A stretch of DNA of 64,000 nt from an uncultured Bacteroidales bacterium. Lineage in GTDB: Bacteria > Bacteroidota > Bacteroidia > Bacteroidales > Bacteroidaceae. Under the pieces are notes generated by a model. That model did no database searches. It was not told the origin of the DNA and worked only from the letters and a program-made list of their open reading frames with translations. The translations under genes and the position numbers were made by a program. Where the stretch lies: the NCBI GenBank assembly GCA_902771725.1, contig CACXXT010000001.1, positions 124,001 to 188,000 on the forward strand, written 5' to 3'. Below, piece by piece: positions 1 through 7,789 of this stretch. Positions within the stretch are counted from its first letter, which is position 1; the number at the start of each line of letters is the position of its first letter.

Positions 1-1
1 C

Positions 2-961
2 GCCCTCGACGAACTCCCTTCATTTGCTGTAGGTCGTATTCGCTCTTTCTATCTGTATCCATTCTCCTTCGACGATTTTCTGTCTGCTCTAGGACTTGAT
101 TCATTGAAAGAGTTCAAAACACAGGCCACCAGAGAAGGAACACCATTGCCGGATCCCATACATAATCAGATGAAGGATTTGTTGCGCACGTTCTATCTGG
201 TTGGAGGTATGCCTGAAGCCGTCAGCACATGGGTCAGCAAACAGGATTTTTTGGCTTGCAGCCGGGTACACAACGACATTCTTGATGCCTACCAACAGGA
301 TTTCTCCAAATACAAAAAACGCGTATCGCCTGATTTGCTACGACAGGTGTTGCGCTCTGTGGCACTTCAAGCTGGAAAGAAATTCGTTTTTGCCGAAGCC
401 AGTCGTGATGTTGCTGCTGCATCTGTCAAGGAGTGTCTTCGCCTGTTGACACTGGCAGGACTCATCACCCCAGTTAAGCATACTGCCGCCAACGGCCTTC
501 CGCTTGGTGCAGAGGAGAACGAGAAGTATGTCAAGTTTCTCTTTCTCGACCTGGGCCTGATGCAGACCATGCTCTCGTTGCCAGCCAATGACATTCTTTT
601 GGCTTCCGATGTTGACTTTGTCAACAAAGGAGCAGCCTCTGAGATGTTTGCTGGCTTGGAGTTGCTTAAAGCCCATGATTGTTTTGTGAAAGCCGAGATG
701 TTCTATTGGCAGAACACAGACAAGGGGACGAGTGGCGAAATTGATTACCTCACAGCGATAAGCGGGAAGATAATCCCTATTGAAGTGAAGGCCAACACTC
801 AGGGTAAGATGCAGAGCCTGCATCATTTCATGCAGAAGCGTGCTTCTTCATATGGAATACGCACTTCGCTGGAGAATGTTGCTTCCTACAGTCATGATGG
901 TAGGTCCATAAAAGTCATTCCTTTGTATGCTATTGGTTCAGTCCTCAATATGTCTATTTGA
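2..961 (+). CDS. AAA+ ATPase with DUF4143-type C-terminus (3' part)
   Basis: The reading frame is open from base 2, so the gene starts upstream of the window and about 319 C-terminal residues are visible. The first residues, SFAVGRIRSFYLYPFSFDDF, match the sensor-2 side of the predicted ATP-binding proteins that carry a C-terminal DUF4143 nuclease-like domain. The rest (helical middle, then KGTSGEIDYLT...IIPIEVKA) contains the E-x-D...E-x-K arrangement of that PD-(D/E)XK-like domain. Such proteins are common, poorly characterised genes of accessory islands in Bacteroidales. The Walker motifs lie off the window. A TTG at 104 could be taken for a start, but the family match upstream of it argues against that. 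Confidence 0.85.
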   Translation, partial: ALDELPSFAVGRIRSFYLYPFSFDDFLSALGLDSLKEFKTQATREGTPLPDPIHNQMKDLLRTFYLVGGMPEAVSTWVSKQDFLACSRVHNDILDAYQQDFSKYKKRVSPDLLRQVLRSVALQAGKKFVFAEASRDVAAASVKECLRLLTLAGLITPVKHTAANGLPLGAEENEKYVKFLFLDLGLMQTMLSLPANDILLASDVDFVNKGAASEMFAGLELLKAHDCFVKAEMFYWQNTDKGTSGEIDYLTAISGKIIPIEVKANTQGKMQSLHHFMQKRASSYGIRTSLENVASYSHDGRSIKVIPLYAIGSVLNMSI

Positions 962-1187
962 TGACGATACTGATGTGATTGTCTATCCAGGTTTTTGCCT
1001 TGAATTCTTCTTTAAGAGGGAAAAGAATGCTTTGCTCCGTTACGCCAACAAAGCATATGCGGTCTGCCAGCTCGTAGATATAGCGGTTGCGGGCAAGGGC
1101 CAAAGCCACGAACATCATGGCTCTGGACTTATATAGCTGAAAATGGCTCAAAGCTGAGCCTCTTTATCATTTTTTTAGGGTTATTTC

Positions 1188-1219
1188 TTTGGCTAAGAAT
1201 GCTTTTGTGTTTATCTTTG
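1188..1219 (+). promoter_or_regulatory. Bacteroidetes-type promoter for the VapBC-like pair
   Basis: TTTG at 1188-1191 and TATCTTTG at 1212-1219 are separated by 20 bp, the standard -33/-7 layout of the Bacteroidetes primary sigma factor. The antitoxin-like ATG at 1247 lies 27 bp beyond the -7 element. Confidence 0.75.
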
Positions 1220-1246
1220 CAGTCAGAATAGTAAAAAGATGGAATC

Positions 1247-1507
1247 ATGACTGCATTTGCATTAAACAAAATATTGAATTATCTCCATGCCCTGTCACTC
1301 TCTCAGAGCGAGCGACAGTGGTTGGCCGAGCGGTTGATTATGCCGACAACCAAGAGTGAGGCACATACTGCCGACAAAGACACGGCTTGGCTTGATGATG
1401 CTTTGAGCAAGTTCCATGTCGATTGGGGTGGGGAAAAGGAACCAATGGAAATTGCCGAGGAACTTCGACAGGGGGCAGAATTGATTAGAGACGTTGAAAG
1501 TTGGTAG
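1247..1507 (+). CDS. VapB-like antitoxin (putative)
   Basis: 86 residues. I do not recognise a named domain. The protein is small and charged, with a helical N-terminus (LSLSQSERQWLAERL) and an acidic C-terminal tail. It ends 2 bp before the ATG of a PIN-domain gene, the usual position of the antitoxin in type II toxin-antitoxin pairs. The N-terminal helices could bind DNA and the tail could cover the PIN active site. A canonical Bacteroidetes promoter lies directly upstream. The antitoxin role is inferred from context. Confidence 0.6.
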   Translation: MTAFALNKILNYLHALSLSQSERQWLAERLIMPTTKSEAHTADKDTAWLDDALSKFHVDWGGEKEPMEIAEELRQGAELIRDVESW

Positions 1508-1509
1508 CC

Positions 1510-1914
1510 ATGCAGACATCCGGAAAGTAATTGCTTGACACATGCGTGTGCATTGCGCTTATCAAGAAGAATGCCTCTGTTATCCAACATCTGCGCGAAG
1601 TGAACAGAGACGAATGTAAAATCTCTGAGATAACCATTGCAGAGCTTTTTTATGGAGCCTATAATTCTGGAAAAGAAGAACATTTTGATGATGTGGCAGT
1701 AATTGCTGAGATGTTTGAGCAATGTCCTATTTCTGGTAGCCTGCGGAAGTATGCTAAAATCAGATGGTTGCTTAAGGAGAAGGGCAAACCTGTTGATCAT
1801 TTGGATATGTTTATCGCGGCGACATCATTGACAGAAGGGCTGACACTTATTACAGGAAACGTCAAGCATTTCGAGAGGATTCCAGGGTTGAAGATAGAGA
1901 ACTGGATGGAATAG
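1510..1914 (+). pseudogene. VapC-like PIN-domain ribonuclease with an in-frame stop at codon 7
   Basis: From the ATG at 1510 the frame reads MQTSGK, then TAA (1528-1530), then LLDTCVCIALIKK and on without a break to 1914. VapC proteins of this type usually begin M...KYLLDT, so the TAA sits where Tyr (TAC/TAT) is expected. The PIN acidic residues are present: the Asp of LLDT, the Glu of ITIAELFYGA, and the Asp pair in PVDHLDMFIAA. Translation might start at the TTG at 1531, giving a 127-residue protein that keeps the catalytic Asp at position 3, with GGAAAG a few bases upstream. Either the toxin is dead by a nonsense change or it uses TTG. A VapC toxin cuts RNA, often initiator tRNA or rRNA. 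Confidence 0.75.
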
Positions 1915-2010
1915 TCTTTCCTTCATCTCTCTTTCATAGTATCGTACAACTTCAGCAGCAGTTCCAGGCGTTCGTTCTCGTCTCGGAAGGATTGGTCGCG
2001 ATAGCTGCGG

Positions 2011-2056
2011 CATCAAATTTATCACTTTGGTCGAAAAAGTTTGCCAAGTTTACGGT
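2011..2056 (+). repeat. Dispersed repeat A, copy 1
   Basis: A unit of about 46 bp running from CATCAAATTTATCACTTTGG to the end of GTTTGCCAAGTTTACGGTG. It recurs at 2208-2253, at 12765-12810 (one change) and as a 3' part at 11499-11523. All copies lie between genes on the plus strand. The 437-bp stretch 1915-2351 contains only these repeats and shows no gene. Confidence 0.85.
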
Positions 2057-2058
2057 GT

Positions 2059-2115
2059 GGTTTTGCAAATCAGAATTTCAAAAACTATGCTAACCCTACT
2101 AACCTTGCTAATTTT
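2059..2115 (+). repeat. Dispersed repeat B, copy 1
   Basis: Begins GGTTTTGCAAATCAGAATTT at 2059 and continues CAAAAACTATGCTAACCCTA and on to AATTTT. It follows repeat A by 2 bp, and the same A-then-B order is seen at 11499-11577. The inverse complement of 2071-2115 is found nearly intact at 13135-13180. Confidence 0.85.
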
Positions 2116-2207
2116 CCGGATGCCGGTGCACCCTCTTTCCTCTTCGCATTCGAGAGCTGTGTAATCCGTCCCACATCCTCTCCCTCTCCTTCCTCTTCTA
2201 CCTCAAA

Positions 2208-2253
2208 CATCAAATTTATCACTTTGGTCGAAAAAGTTTGCCAAGTTTACGGT
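2208..2253 (+). repeat. Dispersed repeat A, copy 2
   Basis: Same sequence as 2011-2056 through ...GTTTACGGTG, but not followed by repeat B. Confidence 0.85.
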
Positions 2254-2351
2254 GACGGCAGTAATCATCGAGCATAGTTAAATGTCCAAATCGCCAGATG
2301 GTGATTGGCAATTTGGACATTATTATTAAGATGCATGCGGTGGAATCGGTG

Positions 2352-2888
2352 TTACCAAGTCCAGATGGAGATGTCAGCATCATCACTCCTCTGCTGGGTA
2401 GTGCGGTTGCCAAAACAATCTACGGAAGAGGTGGAGATTCCTTGTGTGTACCCATATTGATTACGATGGACACTCGTGGTATTCCCAAAGTAATCTGTAG
2501 TGGTATATGACGAACCTATGGATTGTCCAAAGGAATTGGAATATAATGTATTCGTATTGCCGAAATTGTCGGTGGTAGATATTGCCGTTCCAGCGGTGTT
2601 GCCGTATGAATCGCGATGCGTTGTTATCGTATTGCCGAAACAGTCTGTTGAAGATGTTGACGTTCCAATGGTGTGCCCATTGTTGTCTCTGTGCGTGGTG
2701 GTCGTCACACCGAAATAGTCAGTCGAAGATACGGAAGTGCCAGTTGTCTGCCCGTATTGATTTCGGTGGGTGGTGTTACGGTTGCCGAAGTAATCGGTTC
2801 TCGTGTTGGAAGTTCCAACGTTGTAGCTCTGTGCATTTGCGGAGATTGCAATGGCGATTGCCATGATGAATAATGATAACTTTTTCAT
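2352..2888 (-). CDS. Secreted protein of six 25-residue DYFGN repeats
   Basis: 178 residues. A signal peptide (MKKLSLFIMAIAIAISANAQ) is followed by five complete and one partial 25-residue repeat starting at residue 31. The repeat consensus is TDYFGNTTTTHRDNYGxTxG followed by TSxSS; it is rich in Thr, Ser, Asn and Gly. No catalytic motif is visible. Function unknown; the composition suggests an extended or beta-rich extracellular fibre, binding surface or protease substrate. It lies beside the membrane-anchored ExoVII-like gene on the same strand. Its upstream region carries the same unusual promoter motif found before that gene and before the acidic-protein operon, so I infer it belongs to the local ECF sigma regulon. 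Confidence 0.8.
   Translation of the reverse strand: MKKLSLFIMAIAIAISANAQSYNVGTSNTRTDYFGNRNTTHRNQYGQTTGTSVSSTDYFGVTTTTHRDNNGHTIGTSTSSTDCFGNTITTHRDSYGNTAGTAISTTDNFGNTNTLYSNSFGQSIGSSYTTTDYFGNTTSVHRNQYGYTQGISTSSVDCFGNRTTQQRSDDADISIWTW
2424..2798 (-). repeat. Five complete 75-bp tandem repeats within the secreted repeat gene
   Basis: Each 75-bp unit encodes 25 residues beginning T-D-(Y/C/N)-F-G. The units have diverged, so the array is old or under diversifying change, but the period is exact. A sixth, 23-codon unit ends the gene. Confidence 0.85.
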
Positions 2889-2941
2889 AATCGTTTGGTT
2901 TTTAGTGGTTAATAAAAATACCTTTTTCTTATTTTCTGCCT

Positions 2942-2971
2942 TTTATACCCAATCATATATGAAAGGTAACC
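2942..2971 (-). promoter_or_regulatory. ECF-type promoter motif copy (repeat-protein gene)
   Basis: On the minus strand, GGTTACC (2965-2971) then TATAAA (2942-2947) with 17 bp between them, about 54 bp before the start codon at 2888. The block AATCCCGGTTACCTTT is identical to one upstream of the acidic-protein gene (around 9968). It differs from the housekeeping TAnnTTTG type. Confidence 0.6.
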
Positions 2972-2988
2972 GGGATTATAGAATATTT

Positions 2989-4260
2989 TTATAGGACAAT
3001 ATGTGTTTGGGTGAAAATGTATATTGCAATAGCTGCTGAAAGAGCAGAGAATATCATGACTATAAACCAATTAGGCCTTGATTTTAGTTCACCCTCTAAT
3101 TCTTCTATTCGGGAGGATGCTTTGGCAACTTGTTTGGCGTATTCCGCATTCTTTTTTGTTAATTCCGTAATGGAGTTATTAATCTTATCGAGACTTTTCT
3201 GCAGTTCCGTATTCTGCTCATTCGCTTTTCTCAATTGTTCATCGTGCAGTTTTTGGCCATCTTCCTGCGCTTTTGTCAATGCTTTCATTTGATTGGTCAA
3301 TGTGGCGTTTTGTTTGCGGGCTTGTGTGAGTTCCTCTTCGTATTGTTTCTTCACTTCGTTGACCAATGCAGCCTTAGACTTTGTGCGTTGCTCAATCACT
3401 TCATTCACCATATTACTGAAGTAGCTTCCTAATGCGAATGGAACTTCAAGTACCTTGTCAACAAGGTTTTTAATGAAGGCTTTTTCATCTGGATGGCCCA
3501 CTGCGGAAATAATAGGTGTCTTCATTTGGACTATCGTTTGCAACACGTCCAGATTGTCCAGCGCTCCCCAGTCCTTCTCGTTGCCGCCTCCTCGCACAAG
3601 AGCTATAGCATGGAAACCTTTAGCGTCCATCTGCCTGAGCACATTCATCAACTCTGCGGGTCGGGCAAAGCTACACCTGTGCCTGACGAATTGGATTTTC
3701 TCTCTTGCTGCCGCATTTAGTCCCCTATTGAAATCGGTCTCAGTGATGGCAGTCTCTGCAATAATAACACCTATCACAGGTTTCTTGTCTTCATAAAGAA
3801 TACTTTCAAGTAACATATCTACGTTCTTGCGGGTGCTACGGTTCTTTTGTAATAGCAATTCGTTCCTTTTGATATCTTCTTGCGAAACCGCATTTACTTG
3901 CACTGTTTCAGCCAAAGTAACTTCTAAGATAAGCTGGATGGAACTATAGGCATTCTGAACGTTGTATTCAAGAATGCCAGCCACATTAATAAGGCTGTTT
4001 GCTTTCAATTGTGTCCTCAAGCAGATAGGCACTTTTATGTTCAAATAGCTATTGCTTGACGTATCTTTCAGCCAGTCGAAGTAGTAGCCCTGATACATTT
4101 GTCCTTTACCCGGTACGAATACTCCTTGCATGTAGACCCGAAGCTGCCCCTGCCTACTTGCATAGTAATCAGCGTTCAGTTTACCTTTAAAGATGTTTAG
4201 AATCTCAGACGGCGCATAATAACGCGCCAAAGTTGTTTGTTGTACGTTTGAATTTGCCAT
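2989..4260 (-). CDS. Membrane-anchored exonuclease VII large-subunit-like protein
   Basis: 423 residues. Residues ~35-120 look like an OB-type nucleic-acid-binding domain. Residues ~160-290 match the XseA catalytic domain, including ALVRGGGNEKD (222-230) and PIISAVGHPDEKAF (249-262), the counterparts of XseA RGGG and SAVGHETD. The acidic residue after the His is shifted or replaced (HPDE instead of HETD). Residues ~290-395 are a long coiled coil, as in ExoVII, but they lead into a hydrophobic segment (WFIVMIFSALSAAIAIYIF, 398-416) that should anchor the C-terminus in the inner membrane. ExoVII degrades single-stranded DNA with the small subunit XseB; no xseB is nearby. I infer a cytoplasm-facing, membrane-tethered nuclease or DNA-binding effector. 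It is divergent from the CHAT gene and carries the shared unusual promoter. Confidence 0.8.
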   Translation of the reverse strand: MANSNVQQTTLARYYAPSEILNIFKGKLNADYYASRQGQLRVYMQGVFVPGKGQMYQGYYFDWLKDTSSNSYLNIKVPICLRTQLKANSLINVAGILEYNVQNAYSSIQLILEVTLAETVQVNAVSQEDIKRNELLLQKNRSTRKNVDMLLESILYEDKKPVIGVIIAETAITETDFNRGLNAAAREKIQFVRHRCSFARPAELMNVLRQMDAKGFHAIALVRGGGNEKDWGALDNLDVLQTIVQMKTPIISAVGHPDEKAFIKNLVDKVLEVPFALGSYFSNMVNEVIEQRTKSKAALVNEVKKQYEEELTQARKQNATLTNQMKALTKAQEDGQKLHDEQLRKANEQNTELQKSLDKINNSITELTKKNAEYAKQVAKASSRIEELEGELKSRPNWFIVMIFSALSAAIAIYIFTQTHIVL

Positions 4261-4280
4261 AATATGTAGTTATTTGTCTT

Positions 4281-4310
4281 TTAATACAGGAGATGACGAA
4301 GAAAGTAACC
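4281..4310 (-). promoter_or_regulatory. ECF-type promoter motif copy (ExoVII-like gene)
   Basis: On the minus strand, GGTTACTTTC (GGTTAC is the complement of 4305-4310) then TATTAAAAG (4281-4286 core), with 17 bp between the 7-mer and the -10. It lies 21 bp before the start codon at 4260 and matches the layout at 2942-2971 and 9973-10001. Confidence 0.55.
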
Positions 4311-4372
4311 AGAAAATAAACCAAATTTCCATTTTGATTATTGATTAGCCTCAAATAATAAAATAAAGTAAT

Positions 4373-4380
4373 TACCTTTG
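4373..4380 (+). promoter_or_regulatory. -7 element of the CHAT protease gene
   Basis: TACCTTTG fits TAnnTTTG. It ends only 9 bp before the ATG at 4390, so the transcript would have almost no leader. No clear -33 TTTG lies 19-21 bp upstream. Confidence 0.55.
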
Positions 4381-4389
4381 CAAAAAAAA

Positions 4390-7300
4390 ATGAAAAAGAT
4401 TACTCTTCTCCTTCTTACTCTATTTCCTATCTGTTACATCTATTCACAGAAATACGTACGTCCTGTGTTTGACAAGACGGACAATTATCAGTTTCATCTT
4501 GACAGCGTAGAAGTCACGAAGGATTCAACATTCCTCTATTTTACATATTATTCAGAAGGAGGCTCGTGGGCGAACATTTCAGACAACACACATATCATAG
4601 ATAATGAATCTGGAAAAGAATACAGAGCGATATCAGTTGCAGGCCTTCCTTTTCAGCCAGCGAAGCGACACTTCTCATATAGCACTAAAATCCCTGTAAA
4701 ACTAGGTTTCAAAGCGATCGGCAAAACAATCCACCTTGATTTTATTGAAAATGTGCAAGATAGCACGGCATTTAATATATACGGGATAGATTTGTCTGTA
4801 AAATTTCCCAAGTCTTATTCTATAGATGAAGCGAGACGGTTTTCCAATCAAGCGGATTTCTATTCAACTATCAATGATTCCAATGCTCTCCAATATAAAG
4901 AATACGAATTAGAAGCAAGACGTTATTTGTATGGAAACAAATCAGAGGCAACAACTTTATCTGTTTATCAACTAGCTATTCTATATAATCGACTAGGCAA
5001 CCATATAAAAGCATTAGAAATGGGGCATCAGGCATTGGAATATGATTCAATACTTTATGGAATAAACAATAAAGAGATTCCTGCATACGCTATGACTTTA
5101 AGTACCATAGCAAGCTTCTATTCCGATGCTGGAGATTTAGCAAATGCCATTAAATATTTTGAGGAATCAGCTTGTTTATACAAAAATCTATTTGGGATAA
5201 ATGATAACAATTATGCAGAGATTAGACATTTGTTAGCAACTTCTTATATGCAATCTGATAGTATTGAAAGGGCTGTTTCTATCATGCAAGAAGTTGTTGA
5301 AATCCAAAAAAATAATTTAGGAGAGAGACACGTTAACACATTAATGTCAATGAATAACCTCGCAGGGTATTTAGCTCGGGCAGGAAAATATGTAGAAGCA
5401 ATAGAGGTCGGAGAACACTTAGTTAATCTTATCAAAGATGAATTAGGAAAGGAGGAAGATTATGCTTTATATCTTAATAATCTAGCTGGTTATTATGCAA
5501 ATCTTTATGATTTTAATAATGCCATCAAATATGCAACAGAATCGTCTGAAATACGAAAGAAAGTATATGGGGCAAAGTCTTTAGAATATGCAAGATCATT
5601 GAGCAATCTCGCTGGATTTTATGCTGATTCATATACGAACGAAAGTAAAGCTATTGACCTTTGTACTCAATCACTCATAATTAAACAGAGCATATTGGGT
5701 GATGATATCCAACTCACACCAACGCTGTCGATCTTGGCTTCACTATATGAACACCAAGGAAACATTTTAAAAGCAATATCCACAACGCAACAAGCAATGC
5801 ATTTTGTAGAGATGTACAACGGGAAAGAGAATCTTGAGTATGCAAATCTAGCAAGCAATCTTTCCATGTATTACGAAGAAAATGGTAATTATCAAGAAGC
5901 TATAGATTTAGGAGAAATGGCTTGCAGTATTATCAAGAACTTATTTGGGGATAAACACATCATTTATGGTGAATACCTTGCATATTTAGCAGAAACATAC
6001 TCCAAAACAAATAACTATCATACAGCAACACTTTATATGAGTGAGGCTATTGAGATCTTTAAAAAGAATTGTTTCATATCTTTGAACAACATGGATGAAC
6101 AATGGAAATCTCTATATTGGAACAAATATAACTCATTCTTGAATAACTATTACCCTTATTATGTGGCCCATGACATGACTGGAGATAATATTGCTCTATT
6201 GTATGACAATCTTCTCTTTTCAAAAGGGATACTATCTCAGGCCTCTTTGTGCCCAAAAATGTCATGGAAAAAAATACAATCGTCTCTTAAGGATGATGAC
6301 ATTGCAATTGAATTTATCACACCTAGTTCTACAACAACTAAGGGTGATAGTCTAATCGTATGTTTATATGCTTTGACTCTTAAAAAGAGCCACGCTCCCC
6401 TCATGCATAAAGTGTTGGAGATAAAGTCTAATATAAATGGGTATCCAAATCCCGATACTATAAGAAAATATAAAGAATCCATAAACTCTATTTGGATTAA
6501 TTTGACGAAAGAATTAGAAGGGGTAAGAAACATATACTTCTCATCATCAAATATATTGAATAGCATAGGCGTTGAATATCTGCCGTCTGCCCAAGTGGAT
6601 AACATCTCGGAACAATATAATGTGTATCGACTTTCTTCCACAAAAGAGATTCTAAGCAAAAAGCATGATAATACTAGTAGAAATGCAATCTTGTATGGAG
6701 GACTTGATTATTCAGAAATGAAAGACAATAATGAAAAGAGCACCACAAGAGCGGGGTTTGATTATTTGCCATATTCTCTTGATGAAGTATATGAGATAGC
6801 CGCTGTATTAAAAGAAGGGAAATACGCAATAATTGAACATACTGGTAAGGATGGAACAGAAATGTCTTTTAAGAGTATATCTGGCAATCAACAATCGATT
6901 ATACATCTGGCCACTCATAGTGCTTATATAGCCCGCTCGGAGGTTTCGGAACAACGTGCAAATAATAATATGAAGTTCATTCGACAGGAATACAACAAGT
7001 TACCTATATATGAAGACAAAGCACTATCACGCTCTTTCCTTGTACTTTCTGGAGGTAATCGACTAAGCCAAAGAAAAGAGGCGACCGATGATTCTGATGG
7101 CATTTTAACGGCAAAAGAGATTGCAGCACTGGACCTACATAATACAGATTTAGTAGTTTTGTCATCATGTGAATCCGGATTAGGTGAGTTGGGAGGTGAT
7201 GATGCAACGATTGGATTGCAACGAGGTTTCAAAAAAGCCGGTGTAAACACAATATTAATGAGCTTACACAAAATTGATGATGAAGCCACGAAAATACTAA

Positions 7301-7449
7301 TGGTGGAATTCTACAGGAATCTGATGAGTGGCAAGTCAAAGTTACAGTCGCTCAAAGATGCCCAAAAGTATCTTCGACAAGTGGAGGATGGCAAGTATGA
7401 TGATCCCCAATATTGGGCATCGTTTATTTTGCTTGACGGATTAAATTAA
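4390..7449 (+). CDS. Secreted TPR-CHAT family protease
   Basis: 1019 residues from the ATG at 4390; the in-frame TTG at 4378 lies inside the promoter and is rejected. A signal peptide (MKKITLLLLTLFPICYIYSQ) is followed by a beta-rich N-terminal domain to ~150. Then come about ten 42-residue kinesin-light-chain-type TPR units (~170-570) of the form ANLAGYYAxxGxYxxAIxxxE, and a C-terminal CHAT domain (~600-1019). The CHAT His/Cys pair is present: His843 in IIHLATHSAY and Cys927 in VVLSSCESGLGEL. CHAT proteases are clan CD relatives of caspases; TPR arrays usually sense a ligand or hold a substrate. The signal peptide puts it outside the cytoplasm. It is divergent from the ExoVII-like gene and faces the caspase-sigma operon. 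Confidence 0.9.
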   Translation: MKKITLLLLTLFPICYIYSQKYVRPVFDKTDNYQFHLDSVEVTKDSTFLYFTYYSEGGSWANISDNTHIIDNESGKEYRAISVAGLPFQPAKRHFSYSTKIPVKLGFKAIGKTIHLDFIENVQDSTAFNIYGIDLSVKFPKSYSIDEARRFSNQADFYSTINDSNALQYKEYELEARRYLYGNKSEATTLSVYQLAILYNRLGNHIKALEMGHQALEYDSILYGINNKEIPAYAMTLSTIASFYSDAGDLANAIKYFEESACLYKNLFGINDNNYAEIRHLLATSYMQSDSIERAVSIMQEVVEIQKNNLGERHVNTLMSMNNLAGYLARAGKYVEAIEVGEHLVNLIKDELGKEEDYALYLNNLAGYYANLYDFNNAIKYATESSEIRKKVYGAKSLEYARSLSNLAGFYADSYTNESKAIDLCTQSLIIKQSILGDDIQLTPTLSILASLYEHQGNILKAISTTQQAMHFVEMYNGKENLEYANLASNLSMYYEENGNYQEAIDLGEMACSIIKNLFGDKHIIYGEYLAYLAETYSKTNNYHTATLYMSEAIEIFKKNCFISLNNMDEQWKSLYWNKYNSFLNNYYPYYVAHDMTGDNIALLYDNLLFSKGILSQASLCPKMSWKKIQSSLKDDDIAIEFITPSSTTTKGDSLIVCLYALTLKKSHAPLMHKVLEIKSNINGYPNPDTIRKYKESINSIWINLTKELEGVRNIYFSSSNILNSIGVEYLPSAQVDNISEQYNVYRLSSTKEILSKKHDNTSRNAILYGGLDYSEMKDNNEKSTTRAGFDYLPYSLDEVYEIAAVLKEGKYAIIEHTGKDGTEMSFKSISGNQQSIIHLATHSAYIARSEVSEQRANNNMKFIRQEYNKLPIYEDKALSRSFLVLSGGNRLSQRKEATDDSDGILTAKEIAALDLHNTDLVVLSSCESGLGELGGDDATIGLQRGFKKAGVNTILMSLHKIDDEATKILMVEFYRNLMSGKSKLQSLKDAQKYLRQVEDGKYDDPQYWASFILLDGLN

Positions 7450-7450
7450 G

Positions 7451-7471
7451 ATGGGGAGACATGCTCCCCAT
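7451..7471 (+). terminator. Hairpin after the CHAT gene
   Basis: ATGGGGAG, loop ACATG, CTCCCCAT, starting just after the CHAT stop codon at 7449. The stem is strong but lacks a T-tract, so it may only protect the 3' end. Confidence 0.5.
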
Positions 7472-7478
7472 CAGACAA

Positions 7479-7601
7479 TCATTCGTCTATCGGTCTATCA
7501 AGGATCTCCGAGTTGCCGCACTTCGGATTTGTACAAGTCAGTTCTGTGAGAACACGAACTTTCCCGTCTCGAATCTCTGTCCTAGACCCGATTACAACCA
7601 T
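7479..7601 (-). CDS. Possible 40-residue zinc-knuckle small protein
   Basis: A short minus-strand frame from ATG (7599-7601) to TGA (7479-7481). It begins MVVIGSRTEIRDGKVRV and contains ELTCTNPKCGNSEILDRPID. The RDGKVRVLTE...C-x4-C pattern resembles tiny zinc-ribbon proteins common in phages and mobile islands. It fills most of the otherwise empty 7450-7789 gap and is transcribed toward the 3' end of the CHAT gene. Only one Cys pair is present, so zinc binding would need dimerisation. It may be a remnant. Confidence 0.35.
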   Translation of the reverse strand: MVVIGSRTEIRDGKVRVLTELTCTNPKCGNSEILDRPIDE

Positions 7602-7789
7602 AGGATGATTGCAAAAAAAACAATAATTTGCCATATTGCTAGGATTTATGGTAGCTGTCTCAAGCCACCGTTAAACATTTCAGTTTACATGGCTTGTAGC
7701 TCTTAGTAAAAAGGAGAATGAGTTTTTCTCGCTGCAAAGGTCAAGATACATTTTTCCCTGACCAAAAAAAGGAGATATTTTATGAATCT

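Noticed and set aside
954-1151. 65-residue minus-strand frame after the AAA+ gene
   Set aside because: It reads plausibly (ALARNRYIYELADRICFVGV) and may be a decayed gene, but it has no promoter or family match that I can see and overlaps the ATPase stop.
1915-2351. Small frames such as 2041-2277
   Set aside because: They run through dispersed repeats A and B and have no family resemblance; treated as noncoding.
4390-7449. CHAT protein as a type III-E CRISPR (Craspase) component
   Set aside because: It carries a signal peptide and no Cas effector or array is nearby.
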